NCBI GenBank assembly: GCA_033964015.1
Contig: CM066925.1
Coordinates: forward strand, 8,974,204 to 9,038,203
Origin: Scolanthus callimorphus
Taxonomy: Eukaryota > Cnidaria > Anthozoa > Actiniaria > Edwardsiidae
Direction of reading: 5' to 3'
Length of the DNA: 64,000 nucleotides
The notes beneath the pieces are model-generated. The model had not been told where the DNA came from and did no database searches. It worked only from the letters and a program-made list of their open reading frames with translations. Made by a program: the position numbers and the translations under genes. The stretch's first letter is position 1, and the number at the start of each line of letters is the position of its first letter. Below are positions 1 through 13,100 of this stretch, one piece after another.

Positions 1-30
1 ACCTCAAGGCCGAATGTGCTATGATGAACA

Positions 31-400
31 GTCGTATATCTTCACTAGGTACTATTGTGCTCCATATGATATAAGTTATGGGAAGGAGACCTGGCGAAGC
101 GCAAAAAGGCAATTACTAGCAAAGAGGGAGGGAGGGTGGGTGGGTGGGCAAAAGCTGGCTCCACCAGGCCTCTAGATGAGCACAATAAGGCCCTCTAACC
201 TGCTACACACAGACATACTATTCCCATGTGCAGACCTACACCAGGGTCGCCATCCTGGCGCTACGATCTCAAAACCAACTGAATTGATTATGTAATTTAT
301 ATCTTATATGTCGCACACTATTCCCAAGTGAAAATAGTCGTATATCTTCACTAGGTACTATTGTGCTCCATATGATATAAGTTATGGGAAGGAGACCTGG
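31..400. repeat. Direct repeats at left edge
   Basis: A block of about 64 bp at 31-93 recurs at 337-400. The 72 bp just before the second copy (265-337) recurs at 3100-3173. These are dispersed repeat fragments with no coding content. Confidence 0.7.
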
Positions 401-479
401 CTCCGCCCCATTGACACTTACAGTGTTCAGATACCTTCCCATCCTAATGCAACCCCTAACCCAAAATATCCTAAATCCT

Positions 480-910
480 CTCCAAGCTTATTCCCTATAC
501 CCATAACTCAAAACCTCTCTTGACCACACCCATAACCCCAAGCCTCTCTTGACCACACCCATTACTCAAACACCTCTCGCGACCACACCCATACCTCAGA
601 ACCTCTCGCGACCTCGCCCATAACTCAAAGGCCTCTCGTAACCACATTCATAATTCAAAACTGCCCTTGACCACACCCATAACTGATAACTAAAACCGGT
701 TTTGGGCATACCCATAACTAAACATTTCTCTAGGACATACCCCCAATTAAAAATCTCTCTTGGACACGCCCATAACTCGAGGCTCCTCTTGGACACATTC
801 ATAACTCAACACCTCTCTAGAACATACCCATAACTCAACAAAACCTTTCTGAACGCACCCATAAGTCAAAGCTTCTCTGAGCACACCCAAAACTCAAACC
901 ACTCTTAATT
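480..910. repeat. Degenerate ~28-bp tandem repeat
   Basis: The motif ccacacccataactcaaa recurs about every 28 bp with many substitutions. The minus-strand ORF inside it is a by-product of the periodicity. Confidence 0.75.
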
Positions 911-1151
911 TGGCATACCCATACATGTTTGTCCGGTGACGACGTCACACCACATGACCAAGTGCTGTTGCACCCCCTTGTTCCTTAGGGAACTTCACCC
1001 AAGCGCGGTTGTCTTAGGTTCATCCCTTCCCAAGATATAAACCTCTCATTTCGCTCCGCTATAAAACTGATCATGGGTTGCCTGTGCAACGACGGACACG
1101 CGGAAAACCATGACAGAATGGGTCGACGCATATATACACTATAACAGGTCC

Positions 1152-1288
1152 AACGAAGGGTTGGGCTCCCTGTGTAAGGAATGAACACTCAACTCCTAAC
1201 TTGGATAACTTGGCGAACAAAGGGAGATATGGCATACATGAATAATATAGCAAAGAAAAGCCAAACACAGGGAACCCAACCCTTCGAT
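1152..1288. repeat. Short inverted repeat
   Basis: Arms at about 1152-1172 and 1267-1288 are reverse complements (cgaagggttgggctccctgtg and its inverse), flanking roughly 95 bp. This is the shape of a small MITE-like element. Confidence 0.45.
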
Positions 1289-1379
1289 GACCAGGATTCA
1301 GACTATGTCTGCAGAGATCCTGTTTTCAGACCCCCCCAGTCATCGAAGGGGATTAAAGGTTCCATTTTTTTTTTTTTTT

Positions 1380-2160
1380 TAATACGGTACATGACCCCTA
1401 CGCACATACGGTACATGACCCCTACGCACCGCGTGGGACACCATCCTCTCGCGCCAGATGTATATAGTACATGCCTCCACGCACCGCGTGCGACACTATC
1501 CCTCCTACATATGGCACATATCCCACCGCACCAATGCGGTACATTCCTCCTAGCACCACGTGCGGTATCCTCCTCGTCCACGTGCGGTATAGCTCCACCC
1601 TGTCCTTCCCCCTCCCTCTTCGCACCCCGTGCGGTATTCTCCTCGCACTACATGCGGTAAACCTCCTCGCACCACGTGCGGTACGTTCTTCCTCTTGTGC
1701 CCCCTCCTTGCGGTCTAAAGATTGTGCCCCTAACACAAACGTGCCAGAAAAATTGCTTCGCACCGGGTGCGGTAAATCGCCTCACACCACGTGCGGTAAA
1801 TCTCCTCGCACTACGTGCGGTACGTTCATCCTCTTGTACCCCCCTCCGTGCGGTCTGAAAATTTTGTCCCTGACACAAACGTGCCATAAAAATTGCCTCG
1901 CACCACATGCGGTAAATCTCCTCGCACCACGTGCGGTACGTTCTTCCTCTTGTGCCCCCTCCTTGCGGTCTAAAAATTTTTGTCCCTGACACAAACATGC
2001 CATATAAATTGCCTCGCACCAGGTGCGGTAAATCTCCTCGCACCGCGTGCGGTAAATCTCCTCGCACTACGTGCGGTACGTTCATCCTCTTGTACCCCCC
2101 TCCTTGCGGTCCGTGACACAAACATGCCATATAAATTGCCTCGCACCACGTAACGCACAT
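1380..2160. repeat. Tandem array of cacgtgcggta units
   Basis: About 780 bp built from a ~23-bp unit (cctcgcaccacgtgcggtaaa), organised into a higher-order unit of about 130 bp that also holds cctccttgcggtctaaa. Many units contain CACGTG. The long ORFs on both strands are low-complexity readings of the array and are not genes. Confidence 0.85.
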
Positions 2161-3099
2161 AATAAGACACATAATTACGACATAATTACGGCATAAGGAC
2201 ATAATTGCGACGAGGTATTACCAAAATAACATACAACAGCCAGCGTACACAAAGTGAGCCTAACGCTAACTGCAGGCGACTGACAATAAAAAATCACGAT
2301 ACAACCCAGTGAGTCGGGCCTGCCAGCAAAACGCGGACAAACACACAGAAGCCACAAAACCAACAAACTACAAAGCAAACAGAAGACATAAATGCACACA
2401 ACGTTATGTACAAAAAGGCTCTCGAATCTGCAACCCACAGACATCTATATTTCCATGTATAGGCGAAGAGCAAACGATATACTGATGTTGCAATCCAAAC
2501 ATGTAAACAAACTGACTAGCACTCCGGATAAAAGTTCATGACGCGGATAAGGAAATGTGACACGAAAATGCAGGACCTACCACACTAAATACACCTCGTT
2601 ACTTCTACTTTTCCCGGAGCAGTAGCCGAGTTCTGTTCCGGCGAGTTTCTTTATGAACGACGAAAGATGCCAGAAACAAGTAGAGCTCGTGAGAGTGGAA
2701 ATGTCCCGAAACACCGACGGGAGACGCGTGTGGTCGTAATCTTGCGTAATAACTGGCCAAACTCTGACGAACTCAGGACAGTTTAAGAACGAGTGAACAG
2801 AGTGAAATGCGACAGGCAAAGCATATGGGCTCCACTGGAAACCTATAAAACAAAATAGAACAAACTCCGGTTTTAAGCTGATAGCCGAATAACATAAAGT
2901 GAAGCACATTTAACACAACGCACCGAGCCAAGCGACCACAAGCCAGGCCAAAATAGCACCAAATAATACTTAACTCGAGCCCACGGGAAAGGAGAAGAGA
3001 TGTAAACGAAGAAGGAGGAGACATTTATTCTTGAAGGTGGATTTGAAGGAAGTCTTGGCCGTGTTGAGGAGCGGAACCAGAAAGCGGCATCTGGCGCGA
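2161..3099. other. No gene recognised
   Basis: Overlapping ORFs of up to 110 codons occur on the minus strand, but none has a recognisable motif or exon-like splice sites. Nothing is called here. Confidence 0.5.
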
Positions 3100-3250
3100 G
3101 ATCTCAAAACCAACTGAATTGATTATGTAAATTTATATCTTATATGTCGCACACTATTCCCAAGTGAAAATAGGACCATGAGGCCGAAGTCTGAATGGTC
3201 TATTGATATCATAGCACACGAGGACGAGAGAGGTCTAATTGTTTTAGTAT

Positions 3251-3539
3251 AGAGCGGATTTCACATGACTGTCGTGAAAACAATTGCAATTGAGCAATCA
3301 CTAGCCAATCAGAATCGAGAAAAATCACCACTTGCTCCTAAATGGCTTTTCTCTCAGCCAATCACAAGCCGAACCAAGCCGAACCAATTTCACGCCAGTC
3401 ATGTGAAAACCGCTCTAAGTAATTATGCAATTGTATTTACTAAAGAATTTGATTGGCTGAGAAAAAACGAGTAGCCAATGAGAACGCAAAGCAATCGCAA
3501 TTACATAACAAGTGTTGACAGTCATGTGAAATCCGCTCT
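3251..3539. mobile_element. MITE-like element with ~20-bp TIRs
   Basis: It begins agagcggatttcacatgact and ends with the inverse, agtcatgtgaaatccgctct. A third copy of the terminal motif lies inside near 3393-3418, and the interior repeats agccaatcagaa. A relative is at 16358-16610. It is non-autonomous and carries no transposase. Confidence 0.7.
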
Positions 3540-3717
3540 AAACCAACTAGTTGGTCGGTTTTGGAAATGGATTCCATTATTTTATGCAAAAAAGGTGGTG
3601 CAAAGAAAGGTGGTGGTTTTGCCAAGTACGGTCTATCACTAATAGACCATTAGTAGCTCAGCCAATCAGAATGCAGGATTTGTAATAGACCATTAGTTGG
3701 TTTATACTAACAAGAAT

Positions 3718-3895
3718 TAGTCAAATCACACTAGTGGTCTATTATCAATGCGGCGTTCTGATTGGTTGAGCTACTAGTAGGCTTTAACTAATAGCCTACA
3801 AGGTAGCGAAAATTGGAAATCCAGAAAATGGCAAATGACCAGAACAAAAACTATTTTTTGGCAATACAAATTGACCTACTAGTGTGATTTGACTA
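3718..3895. mobile_element. MITE, 178 bp, TIR tagtcaaatcacactagt
   Basis: The two ends are inverse copies of tagtcaaatcacactagt. A related copy lies at 40896-41081. Both contain an inverted attctgattggttgagc motif. Confidence 0.65.
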
Positions 3896-4010
3896 AAACA
3901 ATTATTCCTTAGTCAATAGCCCATTCGGCCTTCGACCTGTTAAATAGTCCTTGTAAAACGTCGCTTTTCTCCAATTCCATATATATAGAGGATATGGTAG
4001 TACCACATAC

Positions 4011-4141
4011 CTTACACTCGCCATTGTTGATACACATCCCCGGGTCGCCGGCACCATCACATCTTGAGCCGTCAATCACAGGACCAAATAACATGTAGTA
4101 GTTACCACTGATGCACTTTAAAATGCACCGCTCACTTGGTC
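4011..4141 (-). CDS. ADAMTS exon: end of Cys-rich domain
   Basis: 131 bp; acceptor gtctttaag, donor gtatgt. It encodes [24 protein letters not shown] and [10 protein letters not shown], fitting the CxLxC and DGxxCxxxxxxMCIxGxC pattern. The good donor shows that at least one more exon follows, but none was recognised in 1-4005. Confidence 0.85.
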
Positions 4142-7100
4142 CTTAAAGACATACATAGAGGATATTATATGGGCCACGTGGAGATACAAACTGTTTTGTT
4201 TTAGAGTGTTGAAAATGTATCTGACGAGTGTCAGAGCGCAGCGACCACAGGGGGTACTCAGAGATAAAAATGATGTTGAGGTCCGACGTATTTTTTGGGT
4301 ATGAAATTTGTAGCAAAAGTATTATTTTGGGTTAAAAATTGTTACCAGGTATTTTTTGCGGTTGAAAAGTCCACAGGTACTTTTTTGGGGGTTGATCATC
4401 AAAATTCCAGGCAACATAAGCAGCCTTGGTATTAAACAGCCTTTTTAGGCTATTTTTTGGGGTATGAAATTGTGGGAGCAGGTATTTTTTCGGGTATAAA
4501 ATTTATAGCTCAGGTATTTTTTTGGGGTATGAAATTTGGAGCTCCGTCCCCCCCCCCCCCCCGTTATTTTATATCCAAGTACCCCCCAAGTACGCCTCTT
4601 TACGGGAGAAGCCAGACGCAATTTATTCATGCCAAAAAAGTCACTGGATTATAATCGCACCTGACTGATATTAGCATGCATAGTTTCTACCTCTCGTCGA
4701 GTCATCAAATTTGCATAAAACATTGATCTTAGATACGGAGGCAAGAATGTTTTTTCCTTATTTGATCAAGCACAACTTTCAGTCCACGTTCTCTCCTCTC
4801 AGGGGTCCAACTTTAAAAGGATGTCTTGAAGAACCTTTCCTTTTGTTTTGGTTCGCATTCTCTCGAGAAAATACTCCATTTAGCTGCACTATAATTCAGG
4901 AAAACAATAATCTACAAGTACAAACAAGGTACCACTGGGTTGACTGTATACGGGGTCGTATGACCACGATAGACTATAAGCCGTCTGAGCTTGGCACTGG
5001 GTTTGACGGGTGTTTGGGGTTCCGCTAGGGCATGCCTGAAAAAGTTCAAACAAAAAACGTCTCGGTTAAGGTGGCCCGCAGGTATACTCAGGTGTGTTAA
5101 GGCCTGACTTGAAAGGAGGTGGGGCTTATACGCGGATTCTTAAGGCAAAAAGCTGTTTTTGCAAATAACACATTAGCAAAATAGCTACCGAAATGGAACT
5201 TGGTATGAGTAACACGTCCCTGGACCTTAACTGTTCCATGCATTTAGTTGCTATGGAGACACAATTTTATAGTATCTGTAAGTACCGTTTAAAATTTACT
5301 TTCAATCAAAACGGGGAAAACTTACTGCCAATTTTCCTACTTTTTGACCCTAAATTCGTAATCTTCATGGACTTCTGCATTTCATAGCGTTTTTTAATCG
5401 TGTCCAGGGTCACGTGATCGTGAGAACTGTTGCCCTAGCAACCAAGTTTCTCTCCTATCTCCGCTAATTTTCAAGGTGGTCAGCCTTAAAAGACGCTCTA
5501 TTGAAGGAATAAATGCAGTAAAGGAAAATTCCATCGTATTTTCAGAATAGGATGAGGTTTTCTGTTCCCCATTTTAAGTTTTGTCCCCAAAATGGATAAA
5601 TATGGTACACGCCACTTTAATTTGGTTGTCATGGAAACATCAACTGTCAAAATTTTGCTGGTACTAGAATTAACACTGATGCAAAGTTTCATTGCTGTAG
5701 CTATTTTCGTATTCGAGATATTGGCAAAATTCTTTTCTGCCCGCGTATAAGCCCCAAGTCACTCCTTAACACACCTGAGTATAACGAAACTCATTTTGCA
5801 AGGCCAGTTAAGGGCTCTCAAAGTATCTGTTCAACCCAACATTTTGGACACCTCCTGATTTTTAAACGGACACAACATGCTTGGAAACAAAACTTTCATT
5901 TTTAGCAAATAACTTGCAAATCACTTCGTATACGGAGTCCCTAACTATTCTGCGTCCATGAAGCAAAAGATACTCTAAATGAGATCCTACATTTCGAAAA
6001 AAAGTCACATTGCTCAACATCAAACAGAGAAATATACGTCCTATTAATATTTAGCTAATGTAAATAGCTAAAATTGTAGTGCTAAAAATGCGTGCGCATA
6101 TATGCTACGCTAACCTCCTGGAAAAAATAAACGGAAGCTTTATTTACCGCGTTGTCGCAGTATTTGTAATCTTTATCAGATCCCACGCACAGTGCTCCGT
6201 GATTTTGAGGCCTAAAATGAGATAAAAGATAAACAGTAGCCAGCATGCAGGCGCTAGTTGGTTAGAAAGAGATTTTTCTTTTTGCGCGCGAACAGTGGCC
6301 TTGGAAAACCCCTTACGATATCAACCGCTTGAGGCGAGCTTGCAAGCGTAGCGCCTTTAACCATCTCTGTTGTGTTGATTAAACTGCAAACCAACTGATG
6401 GCAATACCCACTGCAAAACAGGGACAGTACCTTGAATCAAGAAAACAATTGACTGAAAAGAATGTGAAAGATGTTTCACTTCGGCAACACGTTTGACGTG
6501 TGCTTGAACACACCTAAAGAGCCTAAATGCTTGATATGCTCAGCAACCATACACACACGCAAACACACCAATCAACAACCTACACCTGTTTGTTCTCTTG
6601 TTTGTGTACCGTGTACAGCCTCAAAGAATTTAAAGGGGCACTCGCACGCTTAATTTTTGGACAACCTGTCAAAAAATAAGTATAATTCTAATCACCAAAA
6701 ATACATTTAAGTTTACCGGAATAACCAAAATAACAGTCTGGTAAGTTAAATGACCTTTTAGTTGTTAAATCAATACAAATCTATAGTGTTTTTATCTATA
6801 AATCAAGAGGATGGAATTGGATTGCGATTTGCATTATTTTCTTGTCAGGCAAGCGTGCGAGTGCCCCTTTAACGTTATATCTCGAGACAGTTATTATTAG
6901 GGTACTAGAATGGTCCTAGAATGGTCCATTGCGATTTTGAGCAAACCATTGTCTCTATAAACGTCACTCGTTCACAGGCACGCTGCTGAGCCAATACGAA
7001 AATAATGCGAAGCTTGGAGACTTTTGAATTTGAAGCTTGGAGACGCAGTCTGGTACCCAGGGTTATACAAGTAGCGAGCACTTTAATAGCGGAGCTCCTT

Positions 7101-10100
7101 AGCGGCCGAAGGCCGCAGAGCGGAGCACCATAGATTTCGCAGGAAGAATACAATAGAACTCCGGTATACGATCGACTTCATTTTTCATGGTTCAGCGGTA
7201 TTCCCATTTGGGTATCGGGGGCGCGTCCGTGTCAGCGCGCCCCTACCGCAGGCAACCCAAACCGTATTTCATTTCCGCGGGAAAATACTGCGCGTCCGTT
7301 TAGAGAAAAATACGTAACCGGGAGCTCCGCTTTGAGCCAGTAGCTAAATCTATATAATAAGGAATATTTCGATCACTTTTCGCGAGCATTACCAACCAGC
7401 ATTGCTTATCATCGACGAGCAATCGAGCATCGAATAATATACTCCGCGAGCAAGCGAGCACCGCAAATTTCATCGCCGCGCGAGATGTGAGCATAATCGT
7501 TTTTTGATAGACCATTGGGGGCCCTATTGTTGGTACATACGCAGGATTTGTGCAAGCCCGCGACCTTATTTGTACCCCTCCACCGCAGGTGTGTGAGCAG
7601 CTTCCCCAGGCGCCCCATTCTCCCCAACCACCGTCTATAGGAGCCGGTCCTGAGGATCCTGTGTCAACGCACTGGCCATAGCGACACCACTGAGAAGAGA
7701 AAAAGATACAGCATGAGGTACAAGGCTAGAGCCAGCCAGCCCGAGAGAGACAGACAGAGTGCCATAGCGACACCACTGAGAAGAGGAAAAGATACAGCAT
7801 GAGGCACAAGGCTAGAGCCAGCCAGCCCGAGAGAGACAGACAGAGTGCCATAGCGACACCACTGAGAAGAGAAAAAGATACAGCATGAGGCACAAGGCTA
7901 GAGCCAGCCAGCCCGAGAGAGACAGACAGAGTGCCATAGCGACACCACTGAGAAGAGAAAAAGATACAGCATGAGGCACAAGGCTAGAGCCAGCCAGCCC
8001 GAGAGAGACAGACAGAGTGCCATAGCGACACCACTGAGAAGAGGAAAAGATACAGCATGAGGCACAAGGCTAGAGCCAGCCAGCCCGAGAGAGACAGACA
8101 GAGTGCCATAGCGACACCACTGAGAAGAGAAAAAGATACAGCATGAGGCACAAGGCTAGAGCCAGCCAGCCCGAGAGAGACAGACAGAGTGCCATAGCGA
8201 CACCACTGAGAAGAGAAAAGATACAGCATGAGGCACAAGGCCAGAGCCAGCCAGCCCGAGAGAGACAGACAGAGTGCCATAGCGACACCACTGAGAAGAG
8301 AAAAAGATACAGCATGAGGCACAAGGCTAGAGCCAGCCAGCCCGAGACAGACAGACAGAGTGCCATAGCGACACCACTGAGAAGAGAAAAAGATACAGCA
8401 TGAGGCACAAGGCCAGAGCCAGCCAGCCCGAGAGAGACAGACAGAGTGCCAGACAGAGCTCGATACATAGCGACACCACTGAGAAGAGAAAAGATACAGC
8501 ATGAGGCACAGGCCAGAGCCAGCCAGCCCGAGACAGACAGAGTACGCCAGCCAGTCAGACCATACTAGTCCAATACTCTGACAAATTTATGCATGGTATT
8601 GTTCTTCTCCATTGTATTGCCTCGTTCTATAATACACTCCATTGCACTCCATTGTTTTAGACAAAGCCTTGCATAAATTTGTCAGTGTATTGGACAACCC
8701 TCAGTCAGACAGGCAGAGCTCGATACATAAACAACAGACAGATAGACAGAGCAAGATAGACAGATAGGCAGAGCCAGCCTCCCAGCCAGCCAAACAAACA
8801 AACACGCACATAGACAATATATAGACATACAGACAGAAGCAGAGAACCAGCCAGGCACATAGACAAACACACAGACACAGCAAATCCGACTGACAGACAG
8901 TGCCAGACAGATAAAAGGAGACAGCCAGAAAGATCAACGCGATAGAAATGCAGGTAAACAGAGAGATAGACAGATTCTTCCCCTTTACCTTTCCATCGCC
9001 GCATGTCGTACCCTCGGCTGCCGGTTCGTATGATGTAGAACAGGAGGAGGAGCTTGAAGTCTTGCAATATAGCCTAGTGCAGATTACCTACAAACAAGCG
9101 CATTTTTGTGAGTCTGGGCTAACGAAGGATAGAGTGGTGGTCGTAAGGTCTACAAGACGTTTGTCGCTGGTCGCCATACGAATTGGTGAAAATATTTCAA
9201 CTTTCGACCGACAGAAGGCCTGGGGGGATGGGGTGGGGGTACTCCCTCATGTCGAATATACGGGATGCTCCGCCCGACGGGGGCAGGGTTTTGAAATTTC
9301 ACTATATAAAAGGGTAGCAATTTTGTGAATTTTAACTATATAAAAGGGTTGAAGTTAATTAGATTCTGTTGAAGTAGAGAAAAGCGTTATTAATAATAGT
9401 GCTACGTTTTTTTTAGCTTTCAACGCTTATTTAAAATGGTTTTTTTTGCTGAAATTTCATTACTTCACAAGTGAAGACCATGCTACAGCGAAATAATACT
9501 AATGTTGCAACCATTTGAGGTTATTCATCAGCATAGGAAATGTGACCATTATTTACGTGATTATCTGAATAATCACAAATATCTGAATAATCACGAATAA
9601 TATCTGAAATCAGTTTAAAGGAGCTGTTGCAGGATTTTCACAAGAGTTTTTCAGGATAATTTTCCGTCTTGTGAGACCATTTTCGATAACGGTTCAAGCT
9701 TGAATACAATTTTTATAAATGATTACATTCCTGATTTTGTGAATTAATGATGAAATTCGATCCAGGAATTTCAAGTACTGTCCAGGAGTACAATAAAAGT
9801 GCAGGACTTTCCAGGTTTCCAAGAGCAATAAGAACCCTGAAAATGTGCGGAGCTCCTTAGCGGCCGAAGGCCGCAGAGCGGAGCACCATAGGTATCGCAG
9901 GAAGAATACAATAGAACTCGGCGGTATACGATCGACTTCATTTTTCATGGTTCAGCGGTATTCCCATTTGGGTATCGAGGGCGCGTCCGTGTCTGCGCGC
10001 CCATACCACAGGCAACCCAACATCCGTATTTCATTTCGGCTGGAAAATACTGCGCCTCCGTTAACAGAAAAATATGTAACCGGGAGCTCCGCTTTTAGCC

Positions 10101-13100
10101 AGTGGCCAAATCTATATATTACTGACTTACTCCATTAGCATAACTGCTTCCTGAGCAGTAGCTTGCCGATGACGTATGGATCATTCTACACTGGTCGTCT
10201 TTGCTGTACGTTTCACCGGGTAGCTCATTAGTAGATGGGAAAGACTCCTCTTGTGTGGGTGCATCATTCAAACAGCTAGAGCCACCACTGTTAAAGAAAA
10301 TAGAATGACAACTTCCCAGGGGGTACTCGGATATAAAAATGAGGGGGGGAGGGAGGTGAATGTGTTGGTGCATCATTCAAACAGCTAGAGCCGGCCACCA
10401 CTGTTAAAGAAAATAGAATGACAACTTCCCAGGGGGTACTCGGATATAAAAATGAGGGGGGGAGGGAGGTGAATGTGTTGGTGCATCATTCAAACAGCTG
10501 GAGCCACCACTGTTAAAGAAAATAGAATGACAACTTCCCAGGGGGTACTCGGATATAAAAATGAGGGGGGGAGGGAGGTGAATGTGTTGGTGCATCATTC
10601 AAACAGCTAGAGCCACCACTGTTAAAGAAAATAGAATGACAACTTCCCAGGGGGTACTCGGATATAAAAATGAGGGGGGAGGGAGGTGAATGTGTTGGTG
10701 CATCATTCAAACAGCTGGAGCCACCACTGTTAAAGAAAATAGAATGACAACTTCCCAGGGGGTACTCGGATATAAAAATGAGGGGGGGAGGGAGGTGAAT
10801 GTGTTGGTGCATCATTCAAACAGCTGGAGCCACCACTGTTAAAGAAAAATAGAATGACAACTTCCCAGGGGGTACTCGGATATAAAAATGAGGGGGGGAG
10901 GGAGGTGAATGTGTTGGTGCATCATTCAAACAGCTGGAGCCACCACTGTTAAAGAAAATAGAATGACAACTTCCCAGGGGGTACTCGAAATAAAAATGAG
11001 GGGGGAGGGAGGTGAATGTGTTGGTGCATCATTCAAACAGCTGGAGCCACCACTGTTAAAGAAAATAGAATGACAACTTCCCAGGGGGTACTCGGATATA
11101 AAAATGAGGGGGGGAGGGAGGTGAATGTGTTGGTGCATCATTCAAACAGCTGGAGCCACCACTGTTAAAGAAAATAGAATGACAACTTCCCAGGGGGTAC
11201 TCGGATATAAAAATGACGGGGGGGGGGGGGGGTCGGACGTATTTTTTGGGGTATGAAATTTGTAGTAAAAGTATTTTTTGGGTTGAAAATTCTACCAGGC
11301 ATTTTTTTAAGGGTCGGGGAAGGGGGGGGGGGGGGGGTGAATGAATCAGCGGGTATTTTTGGGGGGATTGAAAATTCTGACAGGCTAGTTGATTATCAAG
11401 ATACTGGCTTAAGCTGAAGCTATTTCTGGGAAAATAATGGGATGGGCATCATGTGTAAGCTGGTATTAGCCTTTTAGGCTAAAAAAGTTGGGTATTTTTT
11501 GGGTATTACGCTCTAACTCTATTGTGATTCTTTTTTTGTATTGTATGGGCTATTGACTATACACTTTGTTTCACGGGATTATGGAAAATACTCTAAGTGA
11601 CTATTTACAACATATTAGATATCAACATAAGTAGTTATTAAAAATACATTCAATAGATAATTTAGAAATAATGCCATGAAACATAATACTTTATTTTACC
11701 AAAAAGTATTATTTTTTAACACCAAAAATCCAGTTACTCAAATGAAGAATATAATTATAATATATATAACTTTAAAACATTGTACGCACGTGTTGAGGTA
11801 GGTTTGGATGTCTTTGCACGAGCAAGGCGACCATTCAAAAGCTGTAGCTGCACCACTAGCACCAGTACCAGACATAATGTTTACTCCATCGGGACAGACA
11901 TACGTGCCACTTGCATCATGTTCGGAACCAAGACTGTAAAATAAGAAAAATGAGTCAATCAAGGGGCCCGTTTCTCGAAACCCCAGACAATTATCGGCCC
12001 CTAGTTTATCGTTGTAATTTTCCCCTGCTTTCCTGTGCGAGAACCGGGCTATTTTGTAAGAAGTTAAGATTTCATAAGCCAATCAGAAAGCGAGTGATTC
12101 TCTTTCTCTAAAAATTGTGAAAATTATGAGCAGATTAATTATGAGCAGAAAATTATGAGCAGAAAATTATGAGCAGACACTTCAAAACACTTAATTACTT
12201 ATTGTCTGTCGTATTCCAGGTATGAAATTTCCTGAAAATGGTTTGAATCTCTGAATAGCAAACTTTTTACGGGATGGCCTGTTTGACGTAGTTGCAGAGT
12301 AGATAGTCTAGATTTCCGTTTAGTGGATACTTATATCGTTTCTTAATTCCCACATCCATTCGCCTTTGTCACGCTCCGCCATTTTGTTTCCAGAACGACC
12401 CGGCAAAGCTAATAAGGAGTGCTTTTGGTAGCTTTGTCAACTTTTGTACCCCAAATCCCAGCATCAGGCTTCGCTTTCCAACATGAGCAAAACCCGCGCC
12501 CTGCTTGGCCTCGTTTCCATGCTGAATAAATCGACTGTAAAATCCAAGATGGCGCTTGTGTGACAAAGGCGAATGAACAATCACTCGAACAGTCTCGGGA
12601 TAGCAGCAAAATAAATCTCAGCAATAGCCGACAAAGTTATGAATGCGGCTTCGCTTCATTGTTTGCATATTGCTAGCTCTGCCTTGTCTTTTCGAGGAGC
12701 TGACATGGCTGATAATAGCACACCCACAACCTAGTCCCTTGGGCTTCCTGTGCTCGGAGATGAACCGTGATGATGCGAAAGCATTGGGCCGCAAGGCACA
12801 CGTCTTACCAAGCACAGGAAGCCCAACCAGAACGCCAGGGACAAGGATGGCTCATCTCAAAGCTCCACCATGGCATATAACTAATCTTACTGGGCCGTCA
12901 CGTCACTAGTCCGTCAAGTCACACAGGTCTTACCAACCACAGGAAGCCCACCCAGAACGCCAAGGACTAGGATTGCTCATCTCAAAGCTCCACCATGGCA
13001 TATAACTAATCTTACTGGGCCGTCACGTCACTAGACCACGTCACACAGGTCTTACCAACCACAGGAAGCCCAACCAGAATGCCAGGGACAAGGATGGCTC

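Noticed and set aside
1648..2202. Long minus-strand ORFs in the first 2.2 kb
   Set aside because: Low-complexity readings of a ~23-bp tandem repeat; open frames occur on both strands at once.
7984..8502. 172-codon hydrophobic minus-strand ORF
   Set aside because: Produced by the 86-bp minisatellite; the peptide repeats with the DNA period and cycles through frames.
10404..11141. Repeated ORFs starting [11 protein letters not shown]
   Set aside because: Frame-shifted readings of the 109-bp array; the real frame is [11 protein letters not shown] of the exon.
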